From Stachybotrys elegans (taxonomy: Eukaryota; Ascomycota; Sordariomycetes; Hypocreales; Stachybotryaceae), in the NCBI GenBank assembly GCA_020746835.1, contig JAGPNK010000012.1:930001-994000 (forward strand): a stretch of 64,000 nt of DNA, written 5' to 3'. The notes beneath the pieces are model-generated. The model was not told the DNA's origin. It saw only the letters and a program-made list of their open reading frames with translations, and searched no databases. Each line of letters opens with the position of its first letter. Position 1 is the stretch's first letter. Made by a program: the position numbers and the translations under genes. This document shows, piece by piece, positions 21,558-31,277 of the stretch.

Positions 21558-23354
21558 ATGATGAACCCTCGTGGCCTCATGCGCGCCGTCAAGGCCGTTG
21601 GCCTCGCCGTCCTCACCGCGTCTACCGTGTCCGCCGCCGACGACCTTGACTGGACCAGCCTCGCGCTCCTCACCAAGGCTGCCGACGCGCAGGTCCAGCC
21701 CGTCATCGACAACAAGGCCTCCTACTACGCCGGCAGCCCGCGCGGCATCGCCCGTGCCGTCCGTCAACTGGTGACGCCATTCGTCTGGCCCAACTCCACC
21801 TTCCACCATGACGAGGCCCTGCTGCCGCATATCACCGAGATGCTCGACGTCCTCACGGAGCGCCAGCACTGCGACGGCACCTACACCGTCGGCAATCGCC
21901 ACTCGCCCCCCGACACGGGCTTTCTGGTCGAGGACTTTGGCATCATGGTGCGCCTGCTCGAGGGGGACGGCCACGAGGCCTCACCGCCCATCGCAGACAC
22001 CATCCGGGCTATCCTCGTCAAGGCAGGCCCCGGGCTTGCCAAGGGTGGCGTCCATACCCCGAACCACAGGTGGAAGATCTGTGGAGCCCTGGCCCGTATC
22101 TCGCGCATCACCGAGAATGAGAGCCTGGTCTCCCGCATCGACGAGTGGTTGGCCGAGGGCATCGACATTGACGCCGACGGCATCTACTCGGAGCGCAGCC
22201 CCATCTACTACGCCGCCGTCACGAACCCGTCTCTCCTGACGGTCGCCTACGAGCTCAACCGCACCGAGCTCATCGCCCATGTCCGGAGGAACCTCGAGCT
22301 CTCCATCGAACATGCCGAGCCCAACGGCGAGATTGAGAACGTCCACAGCCGCCGCCAGGACCAGAACCAGCCCGCCGGCGACAACATGTCGGGTTTCTAC
22401 CCGCAGTTCCGCGAGATGGCCATCATGGACGGCAACGGCCGGTTCGCCGCCATGGCGCGTCTGCTTGAGGAGCGCGTCGGCCACACCCTCGGCGACTATC
22501 TCGCCTCGGTCATCGAGCGGCCCGAGCTGGCCGCCAAGCTCCCAGAGCCCGAGGAGCCCTTCAAGGACTTTAGCAAGCACTACTCGGACGCGGGCCTGGT
22601 GCGCTGGCGCCGCGGCAAGCTGACGGCCTCGGCGTTTGGCGGGTCCGACTGGTTCCGTGCCGGGCAGCAGACCGACTTCTACAACCGCTTCGCCTCGGGC
22701 CTGTCGACGAACCCGACCATGTTCCGCGCGTGGAACGGCGGGCTCGTAGTCGAGGGCGTGCGGCTCGTGCCCAACTTCTTCACCATGGGCCACTTCCGGT
22801 CCAACGGCATCGCCTTTGGCGCAGACGGCGCCGCCAAGCTCGGCAGCGTCATGGAGGTCCCGTACTACCTGCCCATGCCGGCCGACCTCCGCAACGAGAA
22901 CGGCACGTATGCGCTGGGCAGGTCCGTCGCCGACGGCAGGTTCTACGCCATGCTCGACTTCGAGAACCGTCCCGCGAGCATGCGCCGGCTCAAGACGGAC
23001 GTGACCATCTCGCCCACCGAGGCGGGCTACGACATTGCGTTTGAGGTGACTGGCGAGCGCGACGTCGAGCTCACAATCGAGCTCACCTTTCGAGGGAACG
23101 GCACGTTCAAGGGCATGGAGGAGGTGGTTGGGGAGGATGGGACAAAGACGCACCATCTCATTGAGGGGTCGGGCGAGTACACTCTGGGAGAGGACACCGT
23201 CACCTTTGGGCCCGGAAACGGCGAGGGCATGATATTGACGGATGCCGGCGAGCAGTACAGCTGGCACCGAGGCAGCTTCGGCCTTGCGGGCCACAAGGTC
23301 TACATTACTGGGACCTCCCCCATGAGCTACACGCTGAACCTGGGTTTCTCATGA
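21558..23354 (+). CDS. Secreted heparinase II/III- or alginate-lyase-like protein, strikingly GC-rich
   Basis: A single exon of 598 codons. Start ATG at 21558 (or 21561) followed by a signal peptide ending near VSAADD. The N-terminal half is helical with repeated aromatic/His segments (GGVHTPNHRWKICGALA; SPIYYAAVTNPSLLTVAYEL). This is the style of the (alpha/alpha)6-toroid of polysaccharide lyases and heparinase II/III-like proteins. The C-terminal half is beta-rich (ELTIELTFRGNGTFKGM). I assign it to that broad fold group only; substrate and catalytic residues are not identified. Codon third positions are almost all G or C, so local GC is far above that of neighbouring genes, and there is no intron. 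Both could reflect horizontal transfer or strong codon selection. It is convergent with the DyP peroxidase gene, 111 bp away. Confidence 0.7.
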   Translation: MMNPRGLMRAVKAVGLAVLTASTVSAADDLDWTSLALLTKAADAQVQPVIDNKASYYAGSPRGIARAVRQLVTPFVWPNSTFHHDEALLPHITEMLDVLTERQHCDGTYTVGNRHSPPDTGFLVEDFGIMVRLLEGDGHEASPPIADTIRAILVKAGPGLAKGGVHTPNHRWKICGALARISRITENESLVSRIDEWLAEGIDIDADGIYSERSPIYYAAVTNPSLLTVAYELNRTELIAHVRRNLELSIEHAEPNGEIENVHSRRQDQNQPAGDNMSGFYPQFREMAIMDGNGRFAAMARLLEERVGHTLGDYLASVIERPELAAKLPEPEEPFKDFSKHYSDAGLVRWRRGKLTASAFGGSDWFRAGQQTDFYNRFASGLSTNPTMFRAWNGGLVVEGVRLVPNFFTMGHFRSNGIAFGADGAAKLGSVMEVPYYLPMPADLRNENGTYALGRSVADGRFYAMLDFENRPASMRRLKTDVTISPTEAGYDIAFEVTGERDVELTIELTFRGNGTFKGMEEVVGEDGTKTHHLIEGSGEYTLGEDTVTFGPGNGEGMILTDAGEQYSWHRGSFGLAGHKVYITGTSPMSYTLNLGFS

Positions 23355-23465
23355 ACAGGATGTATTAATATGTGGATGGATAGCATTTGAGCTACTACTG
23401 TCCATTTTTCTCTTCATACTGATTCTTATTATCGCATAGGCTGGTGAATCGGGCCCGTGGGGCTC

Positions 23466-24545
23466 TCAATCGTCATCCAAATCATCCAGAAAAGACTGCT
23501 GCGGCACAAAGAACGTAGACCCCGTCACTGGACGCGAATAGTCGAGGATACGGTCATGAAGGCCAGGCGGATCCCCAACAAACATGCGTTCCAGCATCTT
23601 CTCCACGACCCATAGCTTCCGAGAGTAGCCGATGAAGTAGGTTCCGAACTCGCCTTGGGCTGGTGACCCAAAGGGCATGTTGTCTCGTAATATATCATGC
23701 TCGTTCCCATCCGCGTCTTCGATCGTCGCCAGCGACTTGTGCGACTGCTGCCCTGAATCAGCATCGTCGAGCTCGATATTGTCCAGTTTGGTCCGGCCGA
23801 TAATGGCTTCTTGCTGCTCTGTGCTCAGGCGCTTCCACGCTGCGAGGTCATGGAGATACTTCTGGACAACCACATAGCTCCCTCCAACCGCTGAAGCGTC
23901 CTGTTCCGCCGTGATGATGACCGAATCTCGGATCTTGGACCCCACGGGGTTGGCGGTGCCGTCAACGAAGCCGAGGACGTCGCGCGCATCGAAGTAGCGG
24001 AACCCGACGGTTTCATCCTTCGTCTCGACTGCATCTCCCAGGCGGTCCATGAGCTGCCTCTCGAATTCAAAAGACAAGTCTCTTCGCTCCGAGCGGATGT
24101 GGAAAAGCAGATCTCCAGGCGTCGACACTGCCGTGTGCTTGGCGCCTCGGACCTCCTTGAACGGCCGCAGCTCTTGTGGTCGCGGGAGGCTAGTAAGCCT
24201 TTCCCAAATTGAGCTGCCTACGCCTACCGTACAGGAGAGATTGGAGTCGGGCTGGCGAACCGCTACATTTTTGGTAATGTCGGGGATGCTCGACAAGGCT
24301 GACCGGATTTTCTTGGCAGCGTCGGGAGCCTTTGTCGCTGACAGCACAAGAAAGGTGGCTGATTGAGTGAGAGGGGCTTCAACTGCCTGCGGCTCCATTT
24401 CTTCCTCAAACGCACGCCTTGGAGCCGGGCCAGCGCTGAGGGGGGAAGATATAGTCTGGAAAGTTCTTTTCCCTGCCAAACTGATACGGGGTGAAACTCG
24501 GCAGCTGAAGAACGGAGGATAATGGACACCCCGAGTCACAAGCAT
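23466..24545 (-). CDS. DyP-type heme peroxidase (YfeX/B-type-like), probable mitochondrial leader
   Basis: Intronless. The start ATG at 24545 gives 359 aa. The frame is open further upstream to 24623, but the 24545 start yields a leader MLVTRGVHYPPFFSCRVSPR with Arg and Ser and no acid, typical of mitochondrial import. A start at 24401 (MEPQAVEAPL) would give a cytosolic form. The body matches DyP peroxidases: GFVDGTANP (the GxxDG motif with the distal Asp), QQSHKSL upstream of TIEDADGNE (probable proximal heme His), ILRDNMPFGSPAQGEFGTYF, and GLHDRILDYSRPVTGSTFFV. These enzymes bind heme and oxidise substrates with H2O2. The conserved block is close to bacterial YfeX-like proteins. Location in mitochondria is inference from the leader. 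Confidence 0.9.
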   Translation of the reverse strand: MLVTRGVHYPPFFSCRVSPRISLAGKRTFQTISSPLSAGPAPRRAFEEEMEPQAVEAPLTQSATFLVLSATKAPDAAKKIRSALSSIPDITKNVAVRQPDSNLSCTVGVGSSIWERLTSLPRPQELRPFKEVRGAKHTAVSTPGDLLFHIRSERRDLSFEFERQLMDRLGDAVETKDETVGFRYFDARDVLGFVDGTANPVGSKIRDSVIITAEQDASAVGGSYVVVQKYLHDLAAWKRLSTEQQEAIIGRTKLDNIELDDADSGQQSHKSLATIEDADGNEHDILRDNMPFGSPAQGEFGTYFIGYSRKLWVVEKMLERMFVGDPPGLHDRILDYSRPVTGSTFFVPQQSFLDDLDDD

Positions 24546-25851
24546 AGTTAACTCGGTTCCCAGTAAGCCGGTGCATACAGTGTGCAGTATAAGAGTGAGG
24601 GGTAAGAGCGGTTTATTCCTCAATTATGTCAGATGTCCGGTTTGTGGCTCGGCCAATAACATCAAGTGTTAATAATTAACTTCGGCTACATGTTTTGGCA
24701 ATATCGCTACTAGAATTGGTACAAATAAACGCTTTACATCCCATCACAGGAGCCGGCCCTATGAGGTTCCTGAGTCTGGTGAGGCAATTCGTATTTATAC
24801 GACGCCGATCAAACCAGTGATGGTGCCTTCGTTACCTCGCTGCCAAGTGTGAATCCCAGCCCGTTGTATGATATGATAGAAGCGCAGAAACGCATGGAAA
24901 CATGTATACAATCATGCCAATTCGTACAAAGATTACTGTCTGCAGCAACCCCCTCATTGTTCTCTGGCTCCGGCCAACGGGTGATGTCATATGACGATCC
25001 CTTCAGTGTTTGACTCTGTTCTTTGGTCCCGCGGGTAGCAAGGCCACTATTGTTCGCATATACTATTGTTCTTTTTTCCCGGGCTTCGGCTGCGATTCCT
25101 CGTCAGAATCTCTGTGCGCCGGGAGCGCACAAAAGTCATCCTGTTTCCAGACCGTCAGCAACACCGTCATCGGACCGCTTGGAAGGACTCACCTTGAAGA
25201 TAACATCGTCAGGGACGTTGACGGGGGCGGCAGCCGCAGTGTGCGAATCGTTGTTCATTTTGTGTGGTATTAATTTCAGGGGATGTAACAGAGTGTTGGA
25301 TACGGATGAAGAATTCTTCTCTCTCGAGCCGGGGGCTCAAGGGCTTTATGTAGCCGTGGGCTGGAGGCAGATCAAGCTTTTCTCTGTGGGCAGCCTGGAG
25401 CGATGGCAACCTTGCGTGGTTGCAGTCAGTCGAAGCTTTCCATTAGCATCGTGGCGCCCTCCATCTGGGCACAGGCTTCTGCAGCGTTGGCAACCTTATT
25501 CGGTCCGTCAGCGTTCGTCCGATGAGTCAACCGAAGCTTCCCAGCCGGGCACCGTCAGTCAGAGCCTTCCATCTGACCCCGCCCCAACCCTCCTCGCAGC
25601 CACCTGTGGCTCGGCCACTCGGCCGCTCGGCCAGTCGGCTACCCTGTACGGGCAGCCTGACGATGGCTTCGTTGTTGTTCTTCTCTACTGTTTACGACTG
25701 CATTGATTGCTGGGGCACTAGGCACCACCTCTACTGTTTATTTGCTCTCTACTGCTTACACCCCATACTGCACACTCTTTTCCTCATCATACTATTGTTC
25801 TTTTTTCCACACTGCACGCACCTACTCCATCACAAAGATTACCGTCAAGTG
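24546..25851. other. Gene-free region with short repeats
   Basis: Open frames here lack any family features and are not called. A 19-nt stretch, TACTATTGTTCTTTTTTCC, occurs twice (about 25060-25078 and 25790-25808). CTCTACTGTTTA or a one-base variant occurs three times between about 25680 and 25760. A run of CTCGGCC units lies near 25611-25630. The pattern suggests decayed repetitive DNA, but no element ends or transposase were recognised. Confidence 0.4.
25060..25808 (+). repeat. Pair of 19-nt direct repeats about 730 bp apart
   Basis: Identical copies of TACTATTGTTCTTTTTTCC flank about 710 bp of sequence with further short repeats. They could be ends of a small decayed element or chance in pyrimidine-rich DNA. 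No coding region is associated. Confidence 0.35.
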
Positions 25852-26780
25852 TTATTCAACCCGGGACCTCTTTCGTGGCAACTGTGCGCCACCTTTCTTG
25901 CAGGTCAAGCACCGGCACTGAAGGGCTTCAATTGGTACGCCATCGCCACAGCTTCCACAGCGTCCCAGATATGGCTCCTCCAGGAAGGACTCCAGAAGTT
26001 CCTTTGCAAACGCCGGGTTCTCGCTGCAAATAAGGTCGAAAAGCTCCTTGGTCTCCTTCGAATGCAAATACGAAGGCATGGTTTGCCGTGCATACGCCAC
26101 AGCACGCTTCCGGAGCTCTTGACGGTGAACGGGTGTCGAGTAGACGGCGGATAATGAAGTAAGGAAGCACTCCATCCTTACTCCGCCCAGTGCCATGTTA
26201 TAGTTCCTGGCCGCGACGAGCTGCAGCCCGCTGATGAGGTACTCATCGGCCAGCGCAAACATGGTTGCATGGATGATGAGCTGCTCATTGGGGTCCTTTT
26301 CTGTAGCAGCGCATTCTTCAGGGATTCCCTTGTTGTAGTTGCCGGTATAGAGGTAGTCGACCATGCGATGTACCATGGCAGGCTCATAGTCATCAATCGT
26401 GAACTGTGCGTCGGCATCCTCCATTGGGCTCAGCGATCGGCTCCATAGGAGTCAGGACCCGGCAGTCATCAACGTACCTTGAAGAGGCTCACGCATGCCG
26501 CCCCGAAAGCCTCTGACTGCGCACAGGCGACCACCTTGTGCACAGGAATCGTCTCTCCACGGCATACGAACGCATAGTCGATGAACTTGGCGTCTTTGCG
26601 AGCTCTACGGAGCGGACGGTTAATTGGGCTTGCGGGGAAGATCTTCAGCCAGCTTACTTGATCAAGTCGGAATTGAGGCAAGGCAATTTGTGCGAAGCCA
26701 TAGCGAGGCTTAGCGAGGCTGTGACTCTTGGTATCCTCGGTACCGCTCGTGCTCGTTGGTGATTGCTGGAGGATCGAAAT
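25852..26780 (-). CDS. BTB/POZ domain protein with C-terminal cysteine cluster
   Basis: Two exons are clear: one ending at 26478 and a second at 26418-25852, with a 59-nt intron between. The first exon carries the BTB start (AKFIDYAFVCRGETIPVHKVV and AFGAACVSLFK). The second continues with FTIDDYEPAMVHRMVDYLYTG, the classic C-terminal half of fungal BTB domains. A helical region follows (FALADEYLISGLQLVAARNY). The last 35 residues hold CGSCGDG and CRCLTCKKGG, five cysteines in a CxxC..CxCxxC layout that could bind zinc. The true start is unresolved: a TTAACC..CCGTAG signal just before the DAKFID segment suggests another upstream intron, so the 5' limit is approximate. BTB proteins mediate protein-protein contacts, often as cullin-3 adaptors; that role is not shown here. 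Confidence 0.75.
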
Positions 26781-26787
26781 GTCGAGG

Positions 26788-26931
26788 GTGTGGGATTTCC
26801 CGTTTGTGTGCCCCAATGGGATACAGACCAGTGACTTCGAGCAGTCCACCTCTGACGATAAAGACAGTATCAGATCAACAGATAACAACTCGTCAGAAAG
26901 TTCGATTGGGAAAAGCTTGACGCTTGTGAGA
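26788..26931. repeat. Dispersed repeat, copy 1 (upstream of BTB gene)
   Basis: About 140 bp that align with 32407-32538 in the same orientation, with shared blocks TGGGATTTCC, TTGCCCCAA/GTGCCCCAA, CCTCTGA, ATAAAG and GAAAAGCTTG. Read on the minus strand both encode a recognisable SLV-x-IPLG segment followed by KSH, so the repeat may derive from a coding region. This copy is the less AT-shifted one. Confidence 0.6.
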
Positions 26932-27743
26932 AATGTCGAAATGTCGAAGATTCCCCGCCTGCTCTTCCAAATTAAAGTTTCACTCTGGCTATGGCGTCAC
27001 GTGTATGTAAGAATGGAAGGTGAGACCTTTCATCCTCTACAGAAGTTACCACGCCCTCCCAGAGGTGTAGCCAATAGATCACATCTCCTCTATCAGCGCC
27101 AGGCTTCAAACTTCATGTTGTGCCGCTTACTACCTTCTACATTGGGCATCAATCCGACAATGCAGCTGCAGCAAACCTCCAATATACCCGACGTGCTTTT
27201 AGTCACCAGTCACACAAGAGAGATTTCTCCTTGTCCCTTGGCCACTTCATAGGTCCCAATAGTAAGCCAAGGCTCGCTCGTATCCTTGCTATACACCCTT
27301 CCAAGTTTTACCCCCGCATTTCTTCTTTGTCTTATTGCTTGATAAGATGCTTCCTTGGCTATCCAAACGAAACGGTTCCCGCAAAGGTAGCCTGAAATGC
27401 ATGCAGTCAGCTGAGCCATAAACCCTCAATACTACCCTCCCTGCACAGGATTCGCCAAATACTTACCTAAAGCACAATTCTACCCCTCACAAACCCACTT
27501 GAATACATGCTGAGAGATATGATCATCTTCAGCTGCTCAGTAATGTCAGCGCCACTGGTGCTGGCCCATGCATGCGAGCGTATCCAGATACGCAGCGTAT
27601 TCATAACATGTGGTAAGTTATAAATTAGCCTATCCAGTGACTAAATTCTCCTCTTCTACTCAACCTTGTGATCAGCAATCATACTCAGAACTTCTACCTA
27701 CCTAGAAAGCTTTTACTCTTGAACCCACTCCTGTCAAGAAGCG
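26932..27743. promoter_or_regulatory. Spacer upstream of the GMC oxidase gene
   Basis: No supported gene. TTATAAATTA at 27618-27627 lies about 120 nt before ATG 27744 and is the likely TATA box of the oxidase gene. The rest is unremarkable. Confidence 0.45.
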
Positions 27744-29768
27744 ATGCCTATTCATCAACTCTTACCGGATGATATCGCAGAAGTGGATATCATCATTTCG
27801 GGAGGTAAGAAAGCATGCCGCCCTCTGTGTTGACCTTCATTACTGACGAGTGTCTCCCAGGAGGTACTGCCGGCTGTATCGTGGCAGCTAGGCTAGCCCA
27901 AGCAGACCCTACCTTGAGCATCCTTGTTGTGGAAGGGGGCTCGGAAGCAGATGGACCTGACACCAGAAATCCGGCTCTGTATAGAGCCAATCTTGCCCCG
28001 GGTTGTCCCAATTTGAAAGTCTACGTCGGCGAGGCAGAGAAGCAGTTGCTCGACAGACAGCCTTACGTGGGCGTGGGTAATGTACTCGGGGGTGGTTCAT
28101 CGGTGAATGCACTGATCTACACTCGCGCTTCATCCACCGATTATGATTCATGGCAGGCGGAGGGCTGGTCTGGGGATGAGGTCCTCCCCTTCCTGAAAAA
28201 GGTATGCTTTTCAGCCTGGACACTGGGCGAGAGGAAACTCATGCCGAAAACAGTTCGAGAATTACGACGACGGTGATGAGAGCAATGTACATGGGTCCCA
28301 GGGACCAGTATGGGTATCTACGGGTAAATATAAAGGCGCAGAGCTTGCAGACGACTTTATCCAGGCTACAGCACAGACCGGCTGTCCCGAGGTGAAGGAC
28401 GTTCACGACTTCCACACTGCGCACGGTGTGTCAGTTGCAAAGCGATATGTATCGCCTCACGACGGGGGGAGACAGGGCACTTTCCACGTCTACCTCGACC
28501 CCCTTCTTCAAACGGATTCGTACCCGAACCTACATGTTGTCGTCCGATCCCAAGTCAAAAAGGCACTTCTCGACGCAACTCAAGCTAGGGCCACCGGCAT
28601 TGTCTATCAAACAACCAGCGGTGAAGGAGACCAAGACCAACCTGTCACGGAGCGGATCGTCCGCGCCAGGCGAATGGTTATCCTTACAGCAGGAGCTTTA
28701 GGCTCTCCCACCATTCTCGAAAGATCAGGCATAGGACACCCACAGGTTTTGGAGCGAGCAGGCATATCACTTTTGCACAAGCTTCCTGGCGTGGGGAATG
28801 GGTTTCAGGACCATCACTCTGTTGGGTATACCTATCACTCAAAGATCCCAATGGAGGACAGTTTTGAGAGTATACACAATGGGCACAGAGATGTGACTAG
28901 TCTCATCGACAACGACGACCCCCTCCTGAGCTGGAACGGCGTGGATGCGTTTGCAAAGCTTCGACCTACGGAAGAAGAGGTCGACAGCCTTGGACCTGCA
29001 TTCCGTCAAAAATGGGACAAAGACTTTCGAGATGTACCAACCAAACCCCTCGTTGGTCTCATCCTCTTCCATGGGTGAGTCATTACATCCCAAGTGAGGG
29101 CCGAATCACTAATCCGACTAGGTTCTATCTCAACACACACCTGTTCCCAGTAGACACCTACTTTACAATTGGCAGCTTTACATCCTATCCTTATTCCAGA
29201 GGCCATATTGTAAGATATCCAATCGACTGTGTGCATCAATTCCCAACTTACAGTTCTATAGCATGTCACCGGCCCATCTCTGAATGACCCTGTCAACTTC
29301 AAAGCTGGATACTTGTCCGACGAGGGCGATTTTGATCTCACCGCCCAGGTATGGGCCTATAAGAAACAGCGCCAAATTGTTCGCAAGATGAAGTCGCTCC
29401 GTGGGGAAATATCCCATCAGCATCCAAGCTTCGCAGAGGGTTCCAACGCACTGTGCCCAACCACCTGGGGTGCAGCTGAGCCGGTTGAGAACACAGTCGA
29501 CTACACCGACCAGGATGACGATGCGATTCAGCAATTTCTCCGTGGTCAGCTGGGAACCACGTTTCATCCCCTAGGAACATGCAGGATGGGCCCTGCCGAT
29601 GACGAACTGGCGGTTGTGGATCACAAACTGAGTGTTCATGGAATATCTGGGTTGAAGATTGCAGATCTCAGTATTGCTCCCCTGAATGTAGGGGTGAATA
29701 CCATGAGCACCGCCTTGTTGATTGGCGAAAAGGCTGCAGATATCTTTATCCGAGAACTAGCTCTTTAA
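27744..29768 (+). CDS. GMC-family alcohol (methanol-oxidase-like) oxidase
   Basis: Five exons, 27744-27804, 27861-28200, 28253-29074, 29122-29209 and 29262-29768, total 1818 nt (605 aa, frame kept). The ADP-binding Gly motif spans the first intron (DIIISGGGTAGCIVAARLA). GMC signatures follow: GVGNVLGGGSSVNALIYTRAS and GALGSPTILERSGIGH. The active-site region is GTTFHPLGTCRMGP (His) and LNVGVNTMSTALLIGEKAA (Asn). The segment DYTDQDDDAIQQFLRGQLGT is close to short-chain alcohol/methanol oxidases rather than glucose oxidase. The enzyme would oxidise a small alcohol with FAD and O2, giving an aldehyde and H2O2. There is no signal peptide. I see no SKL-type C-terminus (it ends REL-AL), so peroxisomal import is not evident. 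It is convergent with the PQQ dehydrogenase gene. Confidence 0.92.
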
Positions 29769-30155
29769 TTCCGCGAGGCACGCGGATTGAAGGGACGTTA
29801 CCATACCACTTATTCATCTAGTAGTAGAGCATATATCTGTCTGCCTCTTCAACATTCTCTCGATGCGTCAGTGGCTGTGGTTGCATTATCAACATACCAT
29901 ATCAGTCCACCGTATGTCTTCGACCTCTATTAGGGATGTTGAGTCCTGGAATCTGTATGTGATCACCGGGAGATAAATAACGGCTAGTTGAAGTGCCGCA
30001 TCTGCATCAAGGGATGAGAATACCCAAGCTTTAGATTCATAACGTAACCTGAGTCTCGTTAACAGGTCCATTTACTATGTAAGCCTGCGGACTAGAAATA
30101 GCTAGCTACCAATGATGCGACCTTGCTGTAGGCCTATCACACCTGCGCACCCAAT
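29769..30155. other. Convergent intergenic spacer
   Basis: 387 bp between the 3' ends of the GMC oxidase and PQQ dehydrogenase genes. No gene or strong repeat was seen. Confidence 0.5.
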
Positions 30156-31277
30156 TCAAGGGGGAGTAAGCTTCAAGAGTCGCCCGCCAGAACCGTCTTC
30201 CAGCACCCACAGGACTCCGTCAGGACCCTGTCGGATGCAGCGCATGCGTCGGCCCATTGGTATGCGTTCAGCCTCTCGGGCCGTATCGCCAGAAATCTCA
30301 ACACGAACGAGCCCCAACGAAGTGAGCCCGGTGATAATAGCATTGCCCGTCCAATCAGGGAAGAGGTCGCCTTTGTAGATGATCATGCTGGCGGGGGAGA
30401 TTACAGGGACCCAGTAGGCCTTGGGGGGAATAAACTCGGGACGTGTGTCGTGGTCGGGGATAGGCTCTCCGTCGTAATGGTCGCCCTGGGACACGATGGG
30501 CCAGCCGTAGTTGCCACCTTCCTGGATCAAGTTGAACTCGTCGCCGCCCATTGGTCCCATTTCAATCTCCCAAAGACGGCCCTGGTCATCAAAGTCGATG
30601 CCTAGGGGGTTCCGGATGCCCATTGCCCATACTTGAGCCGCGACTCCGCCCTCGGCAGCGAATGGGTTGCCCTCTGGGACGGATCCGTCGTCATTCAGGC
30701 GGAGAATCTTGCCGAGGTTGTTTGACAGATCCTGGGCGGGATCAAATTGCTGCCTGTCGCCGGACGTAACCCACATGGTCGAATTGCCGCTGAACAGGAT
30801 GCGGTGCGAGAAATGACCCTGTGCCGAGTACGTAACCGATTGCCGCCATAGCACCTCAAGCCCTTCGAGCGCTCCACCACCGTTGCTGTCGAGCACGAGC
30901 CTAGCACGCGCAAGTGCGGCACCCGTCTGCGGACTGCCGTTCGGCTCGGCGTAGCTGATATAGACGAGGCTGTTCTCGGCAAACAGGGGGTGCAAGACGA
31001 CCTCGCCTAATCCACCCTGGCCGCCGTATTGAACGGCCGGTACACCGGTGATGTCGTTTGTAGAGCTGGTGGATGGGTCGACAAGGCGCAGTCTACCGCC
31101 TTTTTCCGTGACGAGGATGCGTTCGTCGGGCAAGATGGCTAGAGACCATGGCTCGGCAAAGTTGGCGATGGGAGTAATTTGGAACGGGGCATCTTGGCGA
31201 GGCGATACCTGCCCTGGAGCAGCCAAAGCAGCGGTAGCTGACGCCAAAGCGTAGGTGGTTGAGATTGAGAACCGCAT
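30156..31277 (-). CDS. Secreted PQQ-dependent aldose sugar dehydrogenase (YliI/Asd-like)
   Basis: A single exon of 373 codons from ATG 31277. The signal peptide MRFSISTTYALASATAALAA is followed by a six-bladed beta-propeller. Motifs match soluble aldose sugar dehydrogenases: ILVTEKGGRLRLVD, GQGGLGEVVLHPLF, YISYAEPNGS, GHFSHRILFSGN, SGDRQQFDPAQDLSNNLGKI, AMGIRNPLGIDFD and GGNYGWPIVSQGDHYDG. The protein would bind PQQ and Ca2+ and oxidise sugars outside the cell, passing electrons to an acceptor. Fungi usually carry longer PQQ enzymes with a cytochrome or cellulose-binding module. This one is the short, bacterial-style form, and the lack of introns would fit an old transfer. That is inference and needs a phylogeny. 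Confidence 0.88.
   Translation of the reverse strand: MRFSISTTYALASATAALAAPGQVSPRQDAPFQITPIANFAEPWSLAILPDERILVTEKGGRLRLVDPSTSSTNDITGVPAVQYGGQGGLGEVVLHPLFAENSLVYISYAEPNGSPQTGAALARARLVLDSNGGGALEGLEVLWRQSVTYSAQGHFSHRILFSGNSTMWVTSGDRQQFDPAQDLSNNLGKILRLNDDGSVPEGNPFAAEGGVAAQVWAMGIRNPLGIDFDDQGRLWEIEMGPMGGDEFNLIQEGGNYGWPIVSQGDHYDGEPIPDHDTRPEFIPPKAYWVPVISPASMIIYKGDLFPDWTGNAIITGLTSLGLVRVEISGDTAREAERIPMGRRMRCIRQGPDGVLWVLEDGSGGRLLKLTPP

Noticed and set aside
21981..23294. 437-codon open frame antisense to the lyase-like gene
   Set aside because: It is the mirror of a GC3-rich gene, which leaves long antisense frames; its Ala/Val/Gly/Arg-rich composition has no family features.
25023..25706. 227-codon open frame on the plus strand
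   Set aside because: Low-complexity, no homology recognised, and it lies in a repeat-bearing gene-free stretch.
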